Shown here one piece after another: positions 7,532 to 17,015 of a DNA stretch of 35,065 nt (positions are counted from its first letter, which is position 1; every line of letters starts with the position of its first letter). The notes under the pieces are model-generated. The model was not told where the DNA came from. It worked only from the letters and a program-made list of their open reading frames with translations, and made no database searches. This stretch comes from a bacterium (lineage in GTDB: Bacteria > Myxococcota_A > Bradymonadia > UBA7976 > UBA1532). The position numbers and the translations under genes are program-made. The DNA lies in contig JAUHXL010000020.1 of the NCBI GenBank assembly GCA_030426945.1, positions 1-35,065 on the forward strand, written 5' to 3'.

Positions 7532-7582
7532 CCTCGCCCGTACGGGGGAGTGCAATCCAATTCTCAGGGGGATTCAATCAAC

Positions 7583-9355
<1,773 letters not shown>

Positions 9356-9468
9356 TCGCGCCCCGTCGCTGGCCCCGGCGTCGGCCCCGCGAGCGCGGAT
9401 GGCCGACGCCGAGCCGCTCTCTCCTGATCGACCACACGGCAGACGCCATCCGTCCCCCGGAGGATCCG

Positions 9469-9750
9469 GTGACGAAGAGCGATCTCATCGAGGCGGTGTC
9501 CGACACCAGCCGAGATTGGACCAAGAAGAACGTCGAGGCGGCGGTCAACACCATCTTCGACGCGATGTCCGACGCGCTCACGCGCGGGGAGCGGATCGAG
9601 ATCCGCGGCCTGGGCACCTTCCGCGTGAAGGAGCGCAACGCGCGCGTGGGCCGCAACCCCAAGACGGGGGCGCCGGTCGAGATTCCGCCCCGCCGGGTGC
9701 CTCACTTCATCGCGGGCAAGCGCCTGAAGGACCGCGTCGCCGAGCCCTGA
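9469..9750 (+). CDS. ihfB: IHF-beta/HU family DNA-bending protein
   Basis: A 93-residue histone-like protein of the IHF/HU family, which dimerises and bends DNA with two beta arms. The helical body (1-45) is followed by R-I-E-I-R-G-L-G-T-F and the arm motif G-R-N-P-K-T-G, with the intercalating Pro, then V-P-H-F and the final helix. The R-G-E-R-I-E-I-R-G signature and position directly after rpsA match ihfB. An IHF-alpha partner is not in the window, so homodimer function cannot be excluded. The GTG at 9469 is set by GGAGGA four bases upstream. Confidence 0.92.
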   Translation: MTKSDLIEAVSDTSRDWTKKNVEAAVNTIFDAMSDALTRGERIEIRGLGTFRVKERNARVGRNPKTGAPVEIPPRRVPHFIAGKRLKDRVAEP

Positions 9751-9764
9751 CGCGGGGTCCGGCG

Positions 9765-9785
9765 AGCCGGGGCGCGCCCGGCTTT
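9765..9785 (+). terminator. Possible terminator after ihfB
   Basis: AGCCGGG (9765-9771) pairs with CCCGGCT (9777-9783) over a five-base loop, followed by only TTA. It may attenuate transcription between ihfB and the lapB-like gene. Confidence 0.4.
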
Positions 9786-9871
9786 ACGGTCCGGGCGTGC
9801 GCGTGGCACTGTCGGCCGTCTCGGCTTGACGGGGGCGCCCGCGCGGCGCGTCCCCGAGGAGCGCGTCCGCG

Positions 9872-11059
9872 ATGCCCACGACCGAAGCGCCTACGCCCTT
9901 GCTCTTCGGGCTGCTGGCCGGCGCGACGCTGGCGCTGATCGGGGTGCTCTGGACGGCGGCGCTCCGCGCGCGTCGCCGGCGGCGCAAGCGGCCGGTGCGG
10001 CGCTCGGTCGCGGGGGCCGGGGTGGCGCTCGCGCGGGCGCTCGAAGGAGATCTGGAGGGCGCACAGGGGGTGCTCGAGGCGGCGGTCCGCGCCGGGCAGG
10101 CCACCCCCGACGTGGTCCTCGGGCTCGTGGCGGTGCTCCGCGCCCGCGGCGAGTCGGTCCGCGCGGCGACCTGGGTGGAGCGCCTCGCTCGTCGTTCGTC
10201 GGCGCCCTGGCTGCAGGCCCTGCGGCTGCGCCTGGCGCTGGATGTTGGCGACTCCGACGGAGCGCTCCGCATCCTACGGGCGGCGGCGGCGGTGCCGCTC
10301 GAGCTGGAGGTGGCCGCGTGGGTCCGGGCAGGCCACTGGGAGGACGCGCTGCAACGCTATCGCGAGCGGACGCCCCGCAAGGCGCGGTCCTCCGAGGTGC
10401 TCGGTGCGCTGGTGGCGGGCCTCGCGGCCCAGCGGGCGCAGGCCGGTCACGAACGCACGGCGCGGCGGCTGATCCGGCGCGCGGTGGCTCTGGACCCCGA
10501 GGGGTTGCTGCCGGTCGCCGTCGGGGCGCGGCTTCACCCTCGGGCGGGCGAGCGGGCGCGCTGCGCCGCGGTCCTCGCGCAGCGGGCGCCGACCTTGGCG
10601 CCGGGCGGCGGCGCGACGCTCGCCGAGTCCCCGGCGCTGGCGGCGGCGCGCACCGCCCACGCCGCCGGGGACGTCGAGCTGGCGCTGGGCCGGCTGCGCG
10701 ACCACCTCGAGGCGGCGCCGGACGATTGGCCCGCCCGGCAGCAGTACGTGCGGTGGTTGCTCGACGCCGGCACGCCCGAGGACTGGAGGGTCGAGCTGGC
10801 CGAGCTGCTCAGGTGGCGCGCGCCCGCATCCGAAGAGGGGCAGGGAGGCCAGCGCTGCGGACGCTGCCGCTACAGCGCCCCGGACGGGTTCTTCGTGTGC
10901 CCTCGCTGCGACGCGCTCGGCTCGATGATGGTCGAAGGCCGGGAGGGCCCCCCGAGGTCCGCGCCCCCCTTGGCCGTCGCGGGCGCCGAGTGGCGCGCAA
11001 TACTCAATGGGATCGCCCCCCTGGAGGGGAGCGACGATGAGGAGAAGACCCCTGGTTGA
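9872..11059 (+). CDS. lapB: LapB (YciM)-like TPR protein with C-terminal zinc ribbon
   Basis: A 395-residue inner-membrane protein. Residues about 10-31 form a single N-terminal membrane helix followed by an Arg-rich cytoplasmic stretch. Residues about 45-310 are Ala/Leu-rich helical hairpins of TPR type. The C-terminus carries two C-x-x-C pairs, C329/C332 and C343/C346, the layout of the rubredoxin-like metal site of E. coli LapB, which with FtsH controls LpxC and so LPS synthesis. The gene order rpsA-ihfB-lapB is the E. coli order except that small lapA is missing from 9751-9871. GAGGAG lies nine bases before the ATG at 9872. Sequence between the diagnostic ends is poorly conserved, so the assignment rests on architecture and synteny; the symbol is a best guess. 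Confidence 0.78.
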   Translation: MPTTEAPTPLLFGLLAGATLALIGVLWTAALRARRRRRKRPVRRSVAGAGVALARALEGDLEGAQGVLEAAVRAGQATPDVVLGLVAVLRARGESVRAATWVERLARRSSAPWLQALRLRLALDVGDSDGALRILRAAAAVPLELEVAAWVRAGHWEDALQRYRERTPRKARSSEVLGALVAGLAAQRAQAGHERTARRLIRRAVALDPEGLLPVAVGARLHPRAGERARCAAVLAQRAPTLAPGGGATLAESPALAAARTAHAAGDVELALGRLRDHLEAAPDDWPARQQYVRWLLDAGTPEDWRVELAELLRWRAPASEEGQGGQRCGRCRYSAPDGFFVCPRCDALGSMMVEGREGPPRSAPPLAVAGAEWRAILNGIAPLEGSDDEEKTPG

Positions 11060-11084
11060 CACGTTTTTTTCGCCGGTGCTAACG
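11056..11084 (+). promoter_or_regulatory. Promoter of clpX, overlapping the upstream stop codon
   Basis: A consensus TTGACA (11056-11061) is followed after 17 bases by CTAACG (11079-11084), inside GTGCTAACG. The stop codon of the lapB-like gene (TGA, 11057-11059) lies within the -35 hexamer. Predicted start of transcription is near 11091, with a leader of about 25 bases. Confidence 0.58.
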
Positions 11085-11115
11085 TCCGAGTCATTCGCCC
11101 CGAAAGAGTAGCGGG

Positions 11116-12354
11116 ATGCCGACCAACCGAACCTTCCACCTGCGCTGCTCGTTCTGCGGCAAGGAAGCGATCGAAGTCCGAAAGCTCATCACCGGGCCGC
11201 AGGTGCACATCTGCGACGAGTGCGTGGCCCTGTGCAACGAGATCCTCGCCCAGGATGGCGCGGGCGACGTGCCCGAGGGCAACGAGCGCAAGGATCTCAA
11301 GCCCAAGGACATCAAGGCCTACCTCGACGAGCACATCATCGGTCAGCAGGCCGCCAAGAAGGCGGTCTCGGTGGCGGTGTACAACCACTACAAGCGCATC
11401 AACGCCGGGGCCGACGAGGACGTTCAGCTCTTCAAGGGCAACATCCTGATGGTCGGCCCGACGGGCTCGGGCAAGACGGCCATCGCCCAGGCGCTCGCGA
11501 AGCTGCTCGACGTGCCCTTCGTGGTCACGGACGCGACCTGCCTCACCGAGGCGGGCTACGTCGGCGAGGACGTCGAGAGCATCATCAAGTCGCTGTGGAT
11601 CGCCGCCGAGCGCGACGTGGAGCGCGCCTCGCGCGGCATCGTCGTCATCGACGAGATCGACAAGATCGCGCGGCGGGGTGACGGCGCGTCGAGCACACGC
11701 GACGTGGGTGGCGAGGGGGTCCAGCAGGCGCTGCTGAAGATCATCGAGAGCGACAAGGTGACGATCTATCCCGACGGGGCGCGGACGCGCCCTCAGAAGG
11801 AGCTCATCCAGATCGACACCACCAACGTGCTGTTCTTGCTCTGCGGTGCCTTCGTCGGCATCGAGAAGCTCATCCAGCGCCGGCAGTCGCCCGGCTCGAT
11901 CGGCTTCGGCGCCGACTCCAAGAGCAAGTCGAAGGACGAGGACTACAACGCCCTCATCCACGACGTGACCTCGGAGGACTTCATCAAGTTCGGCTTGATC
12001 CCCGAGTTCATGGGTCGGCTGCCGGTGATCGTCGGCTTCGAGCGCCTCGACGAGGAAGCGCTGTACGAGATCCTCTGGAAGCCGAAGAACTCGCTCGTCA
12101 AGCAGTACAAGAAGCTGTTCGAGCTCGAGAAGGTCAACCTGCGCTTCACGCCGGAGGCCATGCGCGCCATCGTGCGCGAGGCGGTGGCGCGCAAGAGCGG
12201 CGCCCGCGGCCTGCGCGCCATCATCGAAGAGATCATGCTCGACATCATGTACGAGCTGCCCGATCTCGAGGATGTCCGGGAGTGCGTGATCACCGAGGGC
12301 GTGGTGATCAGCGGCGAGCGGCCCGAGCTCATCCTGGCCCGCCAGAGCGCCTGA
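11116..12354 (+). CDS. clpX: ATP-dependent Clp protease ATP-binding subunit ClpX
   Basis: A 412-residue AAA+ unfoldase that feeds tagged proteins to ClpP. The N-terminal C4 zinc domain has C11, C14, C33 and C36. The AAA+ core shows Walker A G114-P-T-G-S-G-K120-T, pore loop G147-Y-V-G, Walker B with D179-E180, the ClpP-docking I262-G-F loop, and the sensor region [10 protein letters not shown]. The C-terminal small domain is complete, so the gene is full length and intact. It has its own promoter at 11056-11084 and stands without clpP or lon beside it; in many proteobacteria clpP-clpX are adjacent, so clpP must lie elsewhere. The ribosome-binding site before the ATG at 11116 is weak. Confidence 0.98.
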   Translation: MPTNRTFHLRCSFCGKEAIEVRKLITGPQVHICDECVALCNEILAQDGAGDVPEGNERKDLKPKDIKAYLDEHIIGQQAAKKAVSVAVYNHYKRINAGADEDVQLFKGNILMVGPTGSGKTAIAQALAKLLDVPFVVTDATCLTEAGYVGEDVESIIKSLWIAAERDVERASRGIVVIDEIDKIARRGDGASSTRDVGGEGVQQALLKIIESDKVTIYPDGARTRPQKELIQIDTTNVLFLLCGAFVGIEKLIQRRQSPGSIGFGADSKSKSKDEDYNALIHDVTSEDFIKFGLIPEFMGRLPVIVGFERLDEEALYEILWKPKNSLVKQYKKLFELEKVNLRFTPEAMRAIVREAVARKSGARGLRAIIEEIMLDIMYELPDLEDVRECVITEGVVISGERPELILARQSA

Positions 12355-12367
12355 TCCCGCGCGCGCG

Positions 12368-12385
12368 GCGGGCCGCCCGGCCCGC
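12368..12385. terminator. GC-rich hairpin between convergent genes
   Basis: GCGGGCC (12368-12374) pairs with GGCCCGC (12379-12385) over a four-base loop, 13 bases after the clpX stop. There is no T tract on either strand. The remainder of the 251-base gap up to 12605 holds nothing I can assign. Confidence 0.35.
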
Positions 12386-12605
12386 GCTCGTCACCCCGAC
12401 TCGTCCGACTCCCTGTGCGTCTGTTCGCGGCGGTGCGCCGTGCCTCGGCCTCGGGCCGTGAGGCGGTCGTGCGCCGACGAGGCCTGCCGGCGGTACGCTC
12501 CGCGCGTCGGGCCCGGCGGGCGGCCGCGGTCAGCTGCGGGGATGGGGCGCGGAGGGGAGAGGCGCGGCGGGCGCGGCGCCCGGCGTCAGCCAGGGCGGGG
12601 AGGGC

Positions 12606-13679
12606 TCAGATGCTCTGCGACAGCGAGAAGTAGTAGTACGTGCGGTGGTGCAGGTTCGAGTCGCTGTCGTAGAAGGGCTGGGTGCGATCCTTGCCGTCGT
12701 TGGTGAACAGCGAGCGGCGGGTCGCCATCGCGGCGGTCAGGCGGGTCTTCTCGAACAGGCTGTAGCTGATGCGGAAGTCGGTGCCGTGGGAGCCGACGCC
12801 GGCCTGCTGGCCCGTCTGGGCGAACTCGCTGGTGAACTCGTCGTCGGCGAACTCCACCGCGCCGTAGCTGTTGGTCAGCAGGTAGGACATCGACACGCTC
12901 AGGTCGTCGATGATCGCGTAGCTGATCCCCGTCTGCAGCAGCAGGGTGTGCAAGGCGTTGGGGTTGCCGGTGTCCTGACCGGAGACCTCACAGTTCTGCG
13001 GCGCGACCTCGCAGTCGATCTCCACCGTCGGGTTCTCGTTGAGGTAGTACAGGTAGACGAACGCGGCCGACAGGCTGAGGTCGTTCCACGACCAGGCGGC
13101 GCTGATGCTGGGGTAGGTGATCAGCAGCGTGCCGGCCGACTGGCTCGCCTTGCTGGTGGGGAAGTCGAAGCCGAGCCCCGCCGAGAACGAGATGTCCACC
13201 ACCGGGATGGTGGCGAACTTGGACCAGCTCGCCCCGAGGCTGACGTCGCGGAGCTGCGTCTGGCGCACCGTGCGGGTCGACGAGCCGCCGAAGGTGGGCG
13301 CCCGGTCGAAGCTGTCCGACAGCTCCTTCTCGACCGTGAACGACGCGCTCACGCCGATCGACTTGGTGATGTCGTACCCGACGCCCGCGTCGAGCCACAT
13401 GAACTGGTAGCCGAAGTTGGCGTCCCCGGTCTCGTTGTCGACCAGGTTCGCGTGGTTGAAGCGGTAGGTCAGCGCCAGGGAGCCCGAGACGGGGAAGGCC
13501 TCGCCGGCCTCGTCGTGCTGCGCCTCGGCGACGTCCTGGACGTCCTGCACCGTACCGCCGGCCTCGTCGGAGACGATGTCCTGCACGGCGGCCGGCTGAT
13601 CGTCTTCGGCCCAGGCCGGCGAGCTCGCCAGCAACCCCAGCGTTGCCGCCCACGCGACGGTCGACTTGTTGCGCACCAT
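12606..13679 (-). CDS. Predicted outer-membrane beta-barrel protein
   Basis: A 357-residue exported protein. A signal peptide (1 to about 24, ending A-W-A) precedes an acidic, Gln/Val-rich segment to about residue 55. From there the sequence alternates polar and hydrophobic residues with many aromatic girdle residues (for example Y-R-F-N-H, G-Y-Q-F-M-W, Y-L-Y-Y-L) and ends Y-Y-Y-F-S-L-S-Q, as expected of an outer-membrane barrel. Two cysteines near residue 220 could form a loop disulfide. I chose the ATG at 13679 because it opens the signal peptide and has GGGAGGA just upstream; the frame stays open to 14060 by overlap with the Lon-like gene. No specific porin or transport family is recognised. 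It could be the last gene of the minus-strand cluster, but the 172-base gap ahead of it may hold a promoter of its own. Confidence 0.85.
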   Translation of the reverse strand: MVRNKSTVAWAATLGLLASSPAWAEDDQPAAVQDIVSDEAGGTVQDVQDVAEAQHDEAGEAFPVSGSLALTYRFNHANLVDNETGDANFGYQFMWLDAGVGYDITKSIGVSASFTVEKELSDSFDRAPTFGGSSTRTVRQTQLRDVSLGASWSKFATIPVVDISFSAGLGFDFPTSKASQSAGTLLITYPSISAAWSWNDLSLSAAFVYLYYLNENPTVEIDCEVAPQNCEVSGQDTGNPNALHTLLLQTGISYAIIDDLSVSMSYLLTNSYGAVEFADDEFTSEFAQTGQQAGVGSHGTDFRISYSLFEKTRLTAAMATRRSLFTNDGKDRTQPFYDSDSNLHHRTYYYFSLSQSI

Positions 13680-13851
13680 GTGTCCTCCCACTGGATCGTC
13701 CGCGGCGTGCGCAGCGTGACGTTCCGTCAAATCGGCCCCTGCGAAAGCAAGAGCCGTACCGATGGCAGCGGCCCGTCCGTCCGCCGGTCGAGCGGCGCAG
13801 CCGAGGCGCTCATCGCCTTGCGCGGCGCGGCCGCGCGACGGCGTCAGGTTG

Positions 13852-16269
13852 TTAACGACGGGCCGCGCCGCAGCGCGGTCCAGCCTGATCGGACAGCTCG
13901 GCGAGGCGATCGGCCACGCGCCGGTTGAGGGTACCCTCCGGGAAGCGGCCGAGGTCGTCGGCGTCGCCCACCGGCAGGTCGGTGACCCGCGCGAGCACGG
14001 CGTCGATGTGGCGGACGGACCAGACATGGAAGTGTCCGGCCCGGACCGCCTCGACCACATCGTCGTCGAGCTGCAGGTGCTCCTCGTTCGCCGCGGGGAT
14101 GACCACGCCCTGCGTCCCGTCGAGGCCGCGCACCCGGCACACGTGGAAGAACCCCTCGATCTTCTCGTTGAGGCCGCCGACCGCGTGCACCCGCCCCGTC
14201 TGGTCGACGGCCCCGGTCATCGCGACGCCCTGCCGCACCGGCACGCGCGCGATCGCCGAGAGCAGGGCCACCGCCTCGGCGAGCGACGCGCTGTCGCCGT
14301 CGAGCTCGTCGTGCATCTGCTCGAAGGCGAGGGTCGCGGCGAGCGCGGTCGGCGCGTCCGCCCGGTACCGGGCGCGCAGGTAGCCGGTCAGGATCAACGT
14401 CCCCTTGTCGTGCAGCCGCCCGGACAGCTCGACCTCGCGCTCCACGCTGGTGATGCCGTCGTGGCCGGGGGCGCAGGTGGCCGTGATGCGCACCGGCTGG
14501 CCGAAGGCGTGATCGCCGAGGTCGAGCACCGTGAGCGCGTTGACGCTGCCGACGCTGCGCCCCTCGGTGTGCACGTCGACGATGCCGCGGTCGATCACGT
14601 CGCGCAGGCGATCCTCGGGCAGCGCGTGGCGGTGCCGCCGGGCGTCGAGCGCGTCCTCGACGTGCCGGGCCGTGGTGGTGTCGGCCCCGCCGGTGCGGGC
14701 CGCGTGGCAGGCCTCGCGCAGGACGTCGGTGAGGTCACTGAAGCGCGTGGAGAGCCGATCCCGCCGGCCGGACAGGCGCACACCGAACTCGGTCAAGCGG
14801 GCGAGGGCCGCGTCCTCGAGGGGGGTCAGCCCCTCTTCGTCGATCACCCGGTGCACGTGCCCCGCGTAGATGCGCAGGCCATGCTCGTCGCGGGGCATCA
14901 CGTCGTCGAAGTCCGCCTTGATCTTGAAGATTCGGCGGAAGTCCTCGGTGCCCGCGTAGAGCATCCGGTAGAGGTCGTCGTCGCCCACCGCGATGACCTT
15001 GACCTCGATCGGCACCGGCTCGGGCTTGAGCGCGGTGCTGCCGCCATGGCCGAAGTACTGCTCGGGCGACTGGATCTCGAGCTCACGGGTCTTCAAGACG
15101 CGGCTGAGCGCGCGCCAGACGCCGTTCTCGACGACGGCGTCGTTGGCGTTGAACACCAGGTAGCCGCCGTCCGCGCGCAGGATCGAGCCGCCGCGGATGT
15201 CGTTGAAGTCGACGGTCGGTCGCGCCTCGTCGCTCGGGCGCTCCACGGTGCCGAGCAGGTTGGTGAAGGTCGGGAAGTTCTCGAACACCACCGGCGGTCC
15301 ATTGCCCGCGTGGTTGTCGAGCACCACGTTCACCCGCAGCGCGCGCGGCGGCTCCTCGCGCACCGGACCCTCTTCGTCGCTGTCTTCGGCGAACCGGTGA
15401 CGATGCTCGGCCACCCAACGGGCGGCCCGCTCGAGCCAGCGCGCGACCCCCTCGATGGGGTACTCCTCGAAGAGATCCGCGAAGGGCTCCGCGAGGCCCG
15501 TGCGGACCGCCTCGCTCTCGAGCTCGTCGACCTCGCGCTGCAGCTTGAAGACGGCGCGGCGCAGCTGACCGAGGAGGGTGCGCAGCTCGTCCTTCAGCTC
15601 GGCGTGGCGGCGATTTGTCTCGGCGAGGCGCGGCACACGGCCCTGGCCGGTGCGCGCGATGTCGTTCAGCTCGTCGATGTCGATCGGCTTGCGTTTCCAC
15701 ACCGGCATGATGTCGATGTGCTGCACGCCGCCCATCTGCACCTGGACCAGCGCGAACCGCTGCGCCTCGCAGCGGGCCTCGAGGTCGGCGAGCAGGCGCT
15801 CCTCGAGCTGCTCGATGTCGCGCTCGAGCGCTCGGCGGCGCTTGTCGACCGGATCGGCCTCGAGGAAGCGCCGGATCATCTCGGGCAGCTGCTCGACGAG
15901 GGCCTCGAAGTCGCGGCGCAGGCGGCGCGCGACGCCGCCGGGCAGCTCGAGCAGCCGCGGGCGGTCGGGATCGTCGAAGTTGTGGACGTAGACGAAGTCA
16001 CGCGGCGGGCGCGTGCGCTCCACCTCGGACTCGAGCAGCGTGCGCACCGTGGAGGTCTTGCCGGTGCCGCTCGGGCCGCAGACGAAGATGTTGTAGCCGG
16101 GGGAGCGCATCGCCAGCCCCAGGCGCAGGGCCTCGATGGCGCGCGCCTGGCCGATCAGGGTCGGGGTGCCCTGGGCGTCGCGCAGCGGCTTGAGGCTCGC
16201 CGGATCACAGCGCCAATGAAGATCGTCGGGCTCGAGGCGGCGCGAGGCGTCGCGGGGTGTGTGGGCCAA
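13852..16269 (-). CDS. Lon-like AAA+ protease (LonB/YcbZ-type, COG1067)
   Basis: An 805-residue ATP-dependent protease. Walker A is G-P-S-G-T-G-K71-T. A long helical insertion with coiled-coil character (about 110-280) follows, then the family motif G-G-Y-L-V-F-N-A-N-D. The C-terminal Lon protease domain has the catalytic Ser660 in G-D-S-A and Lys703 in N-E-K-I; the 43-residue spacing equals that of E. coli Lon (S679/K722). The N-terminal LAN domain of true Lon is missing, placing it in the COG1067 LonB-like group. The start is a TTG at 16269: an in-frame TGA lies about 14 codons upstream, no ATG or GTG intervenes, and GAGGGGAG precedes it. It lies 72 bases after the small riboswitch-led gene on the same strand and may share its transcript. 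Substrates are unknown. Confidence 0.93.
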   Translation of the reverse strand: MAHTPRDASRRLEPDDLHWRCDPASLKPLRDAQGTPTLIGQARAIEALRLGLAMRSPGYNIFVCGPSGTGKTSTVRTLLESEVERTRPPRDFVYVHNFDDPDRPRLLELPGGVARRLRRDFEALVEQLPEMIRRFLEADPVDKRRRALERDIEQLEERLLADLEARCEAQRFALVQVQMGGVQHIDIMPVWKRKPIDIDELNDIARTGQGRVPRLAETNRRHAELKDELRTLLGQLRRAVFKLQREVDELESEAVRTGLAEPFADLFEEYPIEGVARWLERAARWVAEHRHRFAEDSDEEGPVREEPPRALRVNVVLDNHAGNGPPVVFENFPTFTNLLGTVERPSDEARPTVDFNDIRGGSILRADGGYLVFNANDAVVENGVWRALSRVLKTRELEIQSPEQYFGHGGSTALKPEPVPIEVKVIAVGDDDLYRMLYAGTEDFRRIFKIKADFDDVMPRDEHGLRIYAGHVHRVIDEEGLTPLEDAALARLTEFGVRLSGRRDRLSTRFSDLTDVLREACHAARTGGADTTTARHVEDALDARRHRHALPEDRLRDVIDRGIVDVHTEGRSVGSVNALTVLDLGDHAFGQPVRITATCAPGHDGITSVEREVELSGRLHDKGTLILTGYLRARYRADAPTALAATLAFEQMHDELDGDSASLAEAVALLSAIARVPVRQGVAMTGAVDQTGRVHAVGGLNEKIEGFFHVCRVRGLDGTQGVVIPAANEEHLQLDDDVVEAVRAGHFHVWSVRHIDAVLARVTDLPVGDADDLGRFPEGTLNRRVADRLAELSDQAGPRCGAARR

Positions 16270-16341
16270 GGCTCCCCTCTCGCGGGCGGGGCGAAGGGGG
16301 CCTCATAGCCCAACCCGACCGCCGGAGGGAAGGGGGACGTG

Positions 16342-16662
16342 CTACTTGCCGAGGGCGGCGAGCAGGTCGTCCGCCGCGGGAGCCACGGCCGCGAAGGGGT
16401 GACTGTGCTGCGCGAGGAAGGTCACGGTGCGGCCACCCCGCAGGAGCACGGTGGTCCGGGTGTACCGCGGGCCGGCCTCGGTGGCGACGACCACGACGTC
16501 CGCCGGGGCGATGCCCGAGGGCAGGGCCACCGGATCGTCGAAGCTGAAGGTGACCTGGACGTCGCGGTCGAGATCGATGGGGCGCGCGGGCGGGGCCCCG
16601 AAGGCGGGCGCGCTGAGCGCGGTGACGGTCAACAGGGCGAAGAGGCGGCTGAGGGTGCGCAT
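16342..16662 (-). CDS. Small exported protein under a c-di-GMP riboswitch
   Basis: A 106-residue protein with a clear signal peptide (1 to about 23, ending A-F-G-A) and a mature part of about 83 residues rich in Val, Thr and Ala with short beta-strand-like stretches and no cysteine. I recognise no family. The ATG at 16662 has GGAG at 16672-16669, six bases upstream; that GGAG is also the 3' strand of the riboswitch P1 stem, so its output is probably set by c-di-GMP. It is followed on the same strand by the Lon-like protease gene. A periplasmic or surface role in the sessile/motile switch is a guess from the regulation only. Confidence 0.78.
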   Translation of the reverse strand: MRTLSRLFALLTVTALSAPAFGAPPARPIDLDRDVQVTFSFDDPVALPSGIAPADVVVVATEAGPRYTRTTVLLRGGRTVTFLAQHSHPFAAVAPAADDLLAALGK

Positions 16663-16668
16663 CGGTCA

Positions 16669-16759
16669 CTCCGGTTCGGTAGCTGGGCTGTCCCGCGGAC
16701 CGCGGGACCCCTGGCTTTGCGTCCCACCCTCGCGGGTGGTTTGCCGTTTCGTCGGGGAG
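16669..16759 (-). promoter_or_regulatory. Cyclic di-GMP-I (GEMM-I) riboswitch
   Basis: On the minus strand all hallmark elements of GEMM-I appear in order: GGCAAACC (16745-16738), helix CCACCC/GGGTGG capped by a GNRA loop GCGA (16733-16730), the signature GACGCAAAGCC (16723-16713), a second helix GTCCCGCG/CGCGGGAC, and the 3' element CTACCGAACC (about 16682-16673). CTCC (16759-16756) can pair with GGAG (16672-16669) as P1. That GGAG is the ribosome-binding site of the ATG at 16662, so ligand binding should hide it, suggesting repression of translation. Both G residues just before CAAACC are kept; A at the specificity position marks cGAMP-sensing variants, so c-di-GMP is the likely ligand. Mechanism and ligand are inferred; the class identification is secure. 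Confidence 0.9.
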
Positions 16760-17015
16760 GGCGGCACCACGCCGCCGCTCCAGGGTGATTCGGTCGTGCT
16801 GGGTGAGCAGTCGGCGGGTCGCGCCGGATCCCCGAGCCGCGTCGGGCTCGCCTGGGTGCAGGTGAACCCGGCCCGAAGGGGGCGAGGGTCGGGAAGGTGT
16901 CAAAAGGAAAAGGGAATCCGCCCGCGGGCGGTGGGCGGGTCGCGTCGGACCCCGGCGCGAGCCTCGACGCCCGATGGGCGATGTTCTAGATCGCAGGGCA
17001 GGACGAGGAGCGCGC
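16760..17015. other. Divergent spacer upstream of riboswitch and HDOD gene
   Basis: No gene is supported here. On the minus strand a hairpin GGCGGC/GCCGCC (16760-16776) abuts the riboswitch. A TTGACA hexamer on the minus strand (16903-16898) lies in an A-rich patch and could be the -35 of the riboswitch transcript, but I see no matching -10. On the plus strand GAGGAG at 17005-17010 is the ribosome-binding site of the HDOD gene. Confidence 0.4.

Noticed and set aside
13720-13775. Second GEMM-like riboswitch upstream of the outer-membrane protein gene
   Set aside because: A GCGAAAGC hairpin and an ACCGATGG are present, but on the wrong strand for the gene and without the GACGCAAAGCC core.
13762-16308. 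Plus-strand open frame of about 850 codons opposite the Lon-like protease
   Set aside because: The minus strand carries complete protease motifs; the plus frame is low-complexity Arg/Val/Ala/His sequence without motifs.
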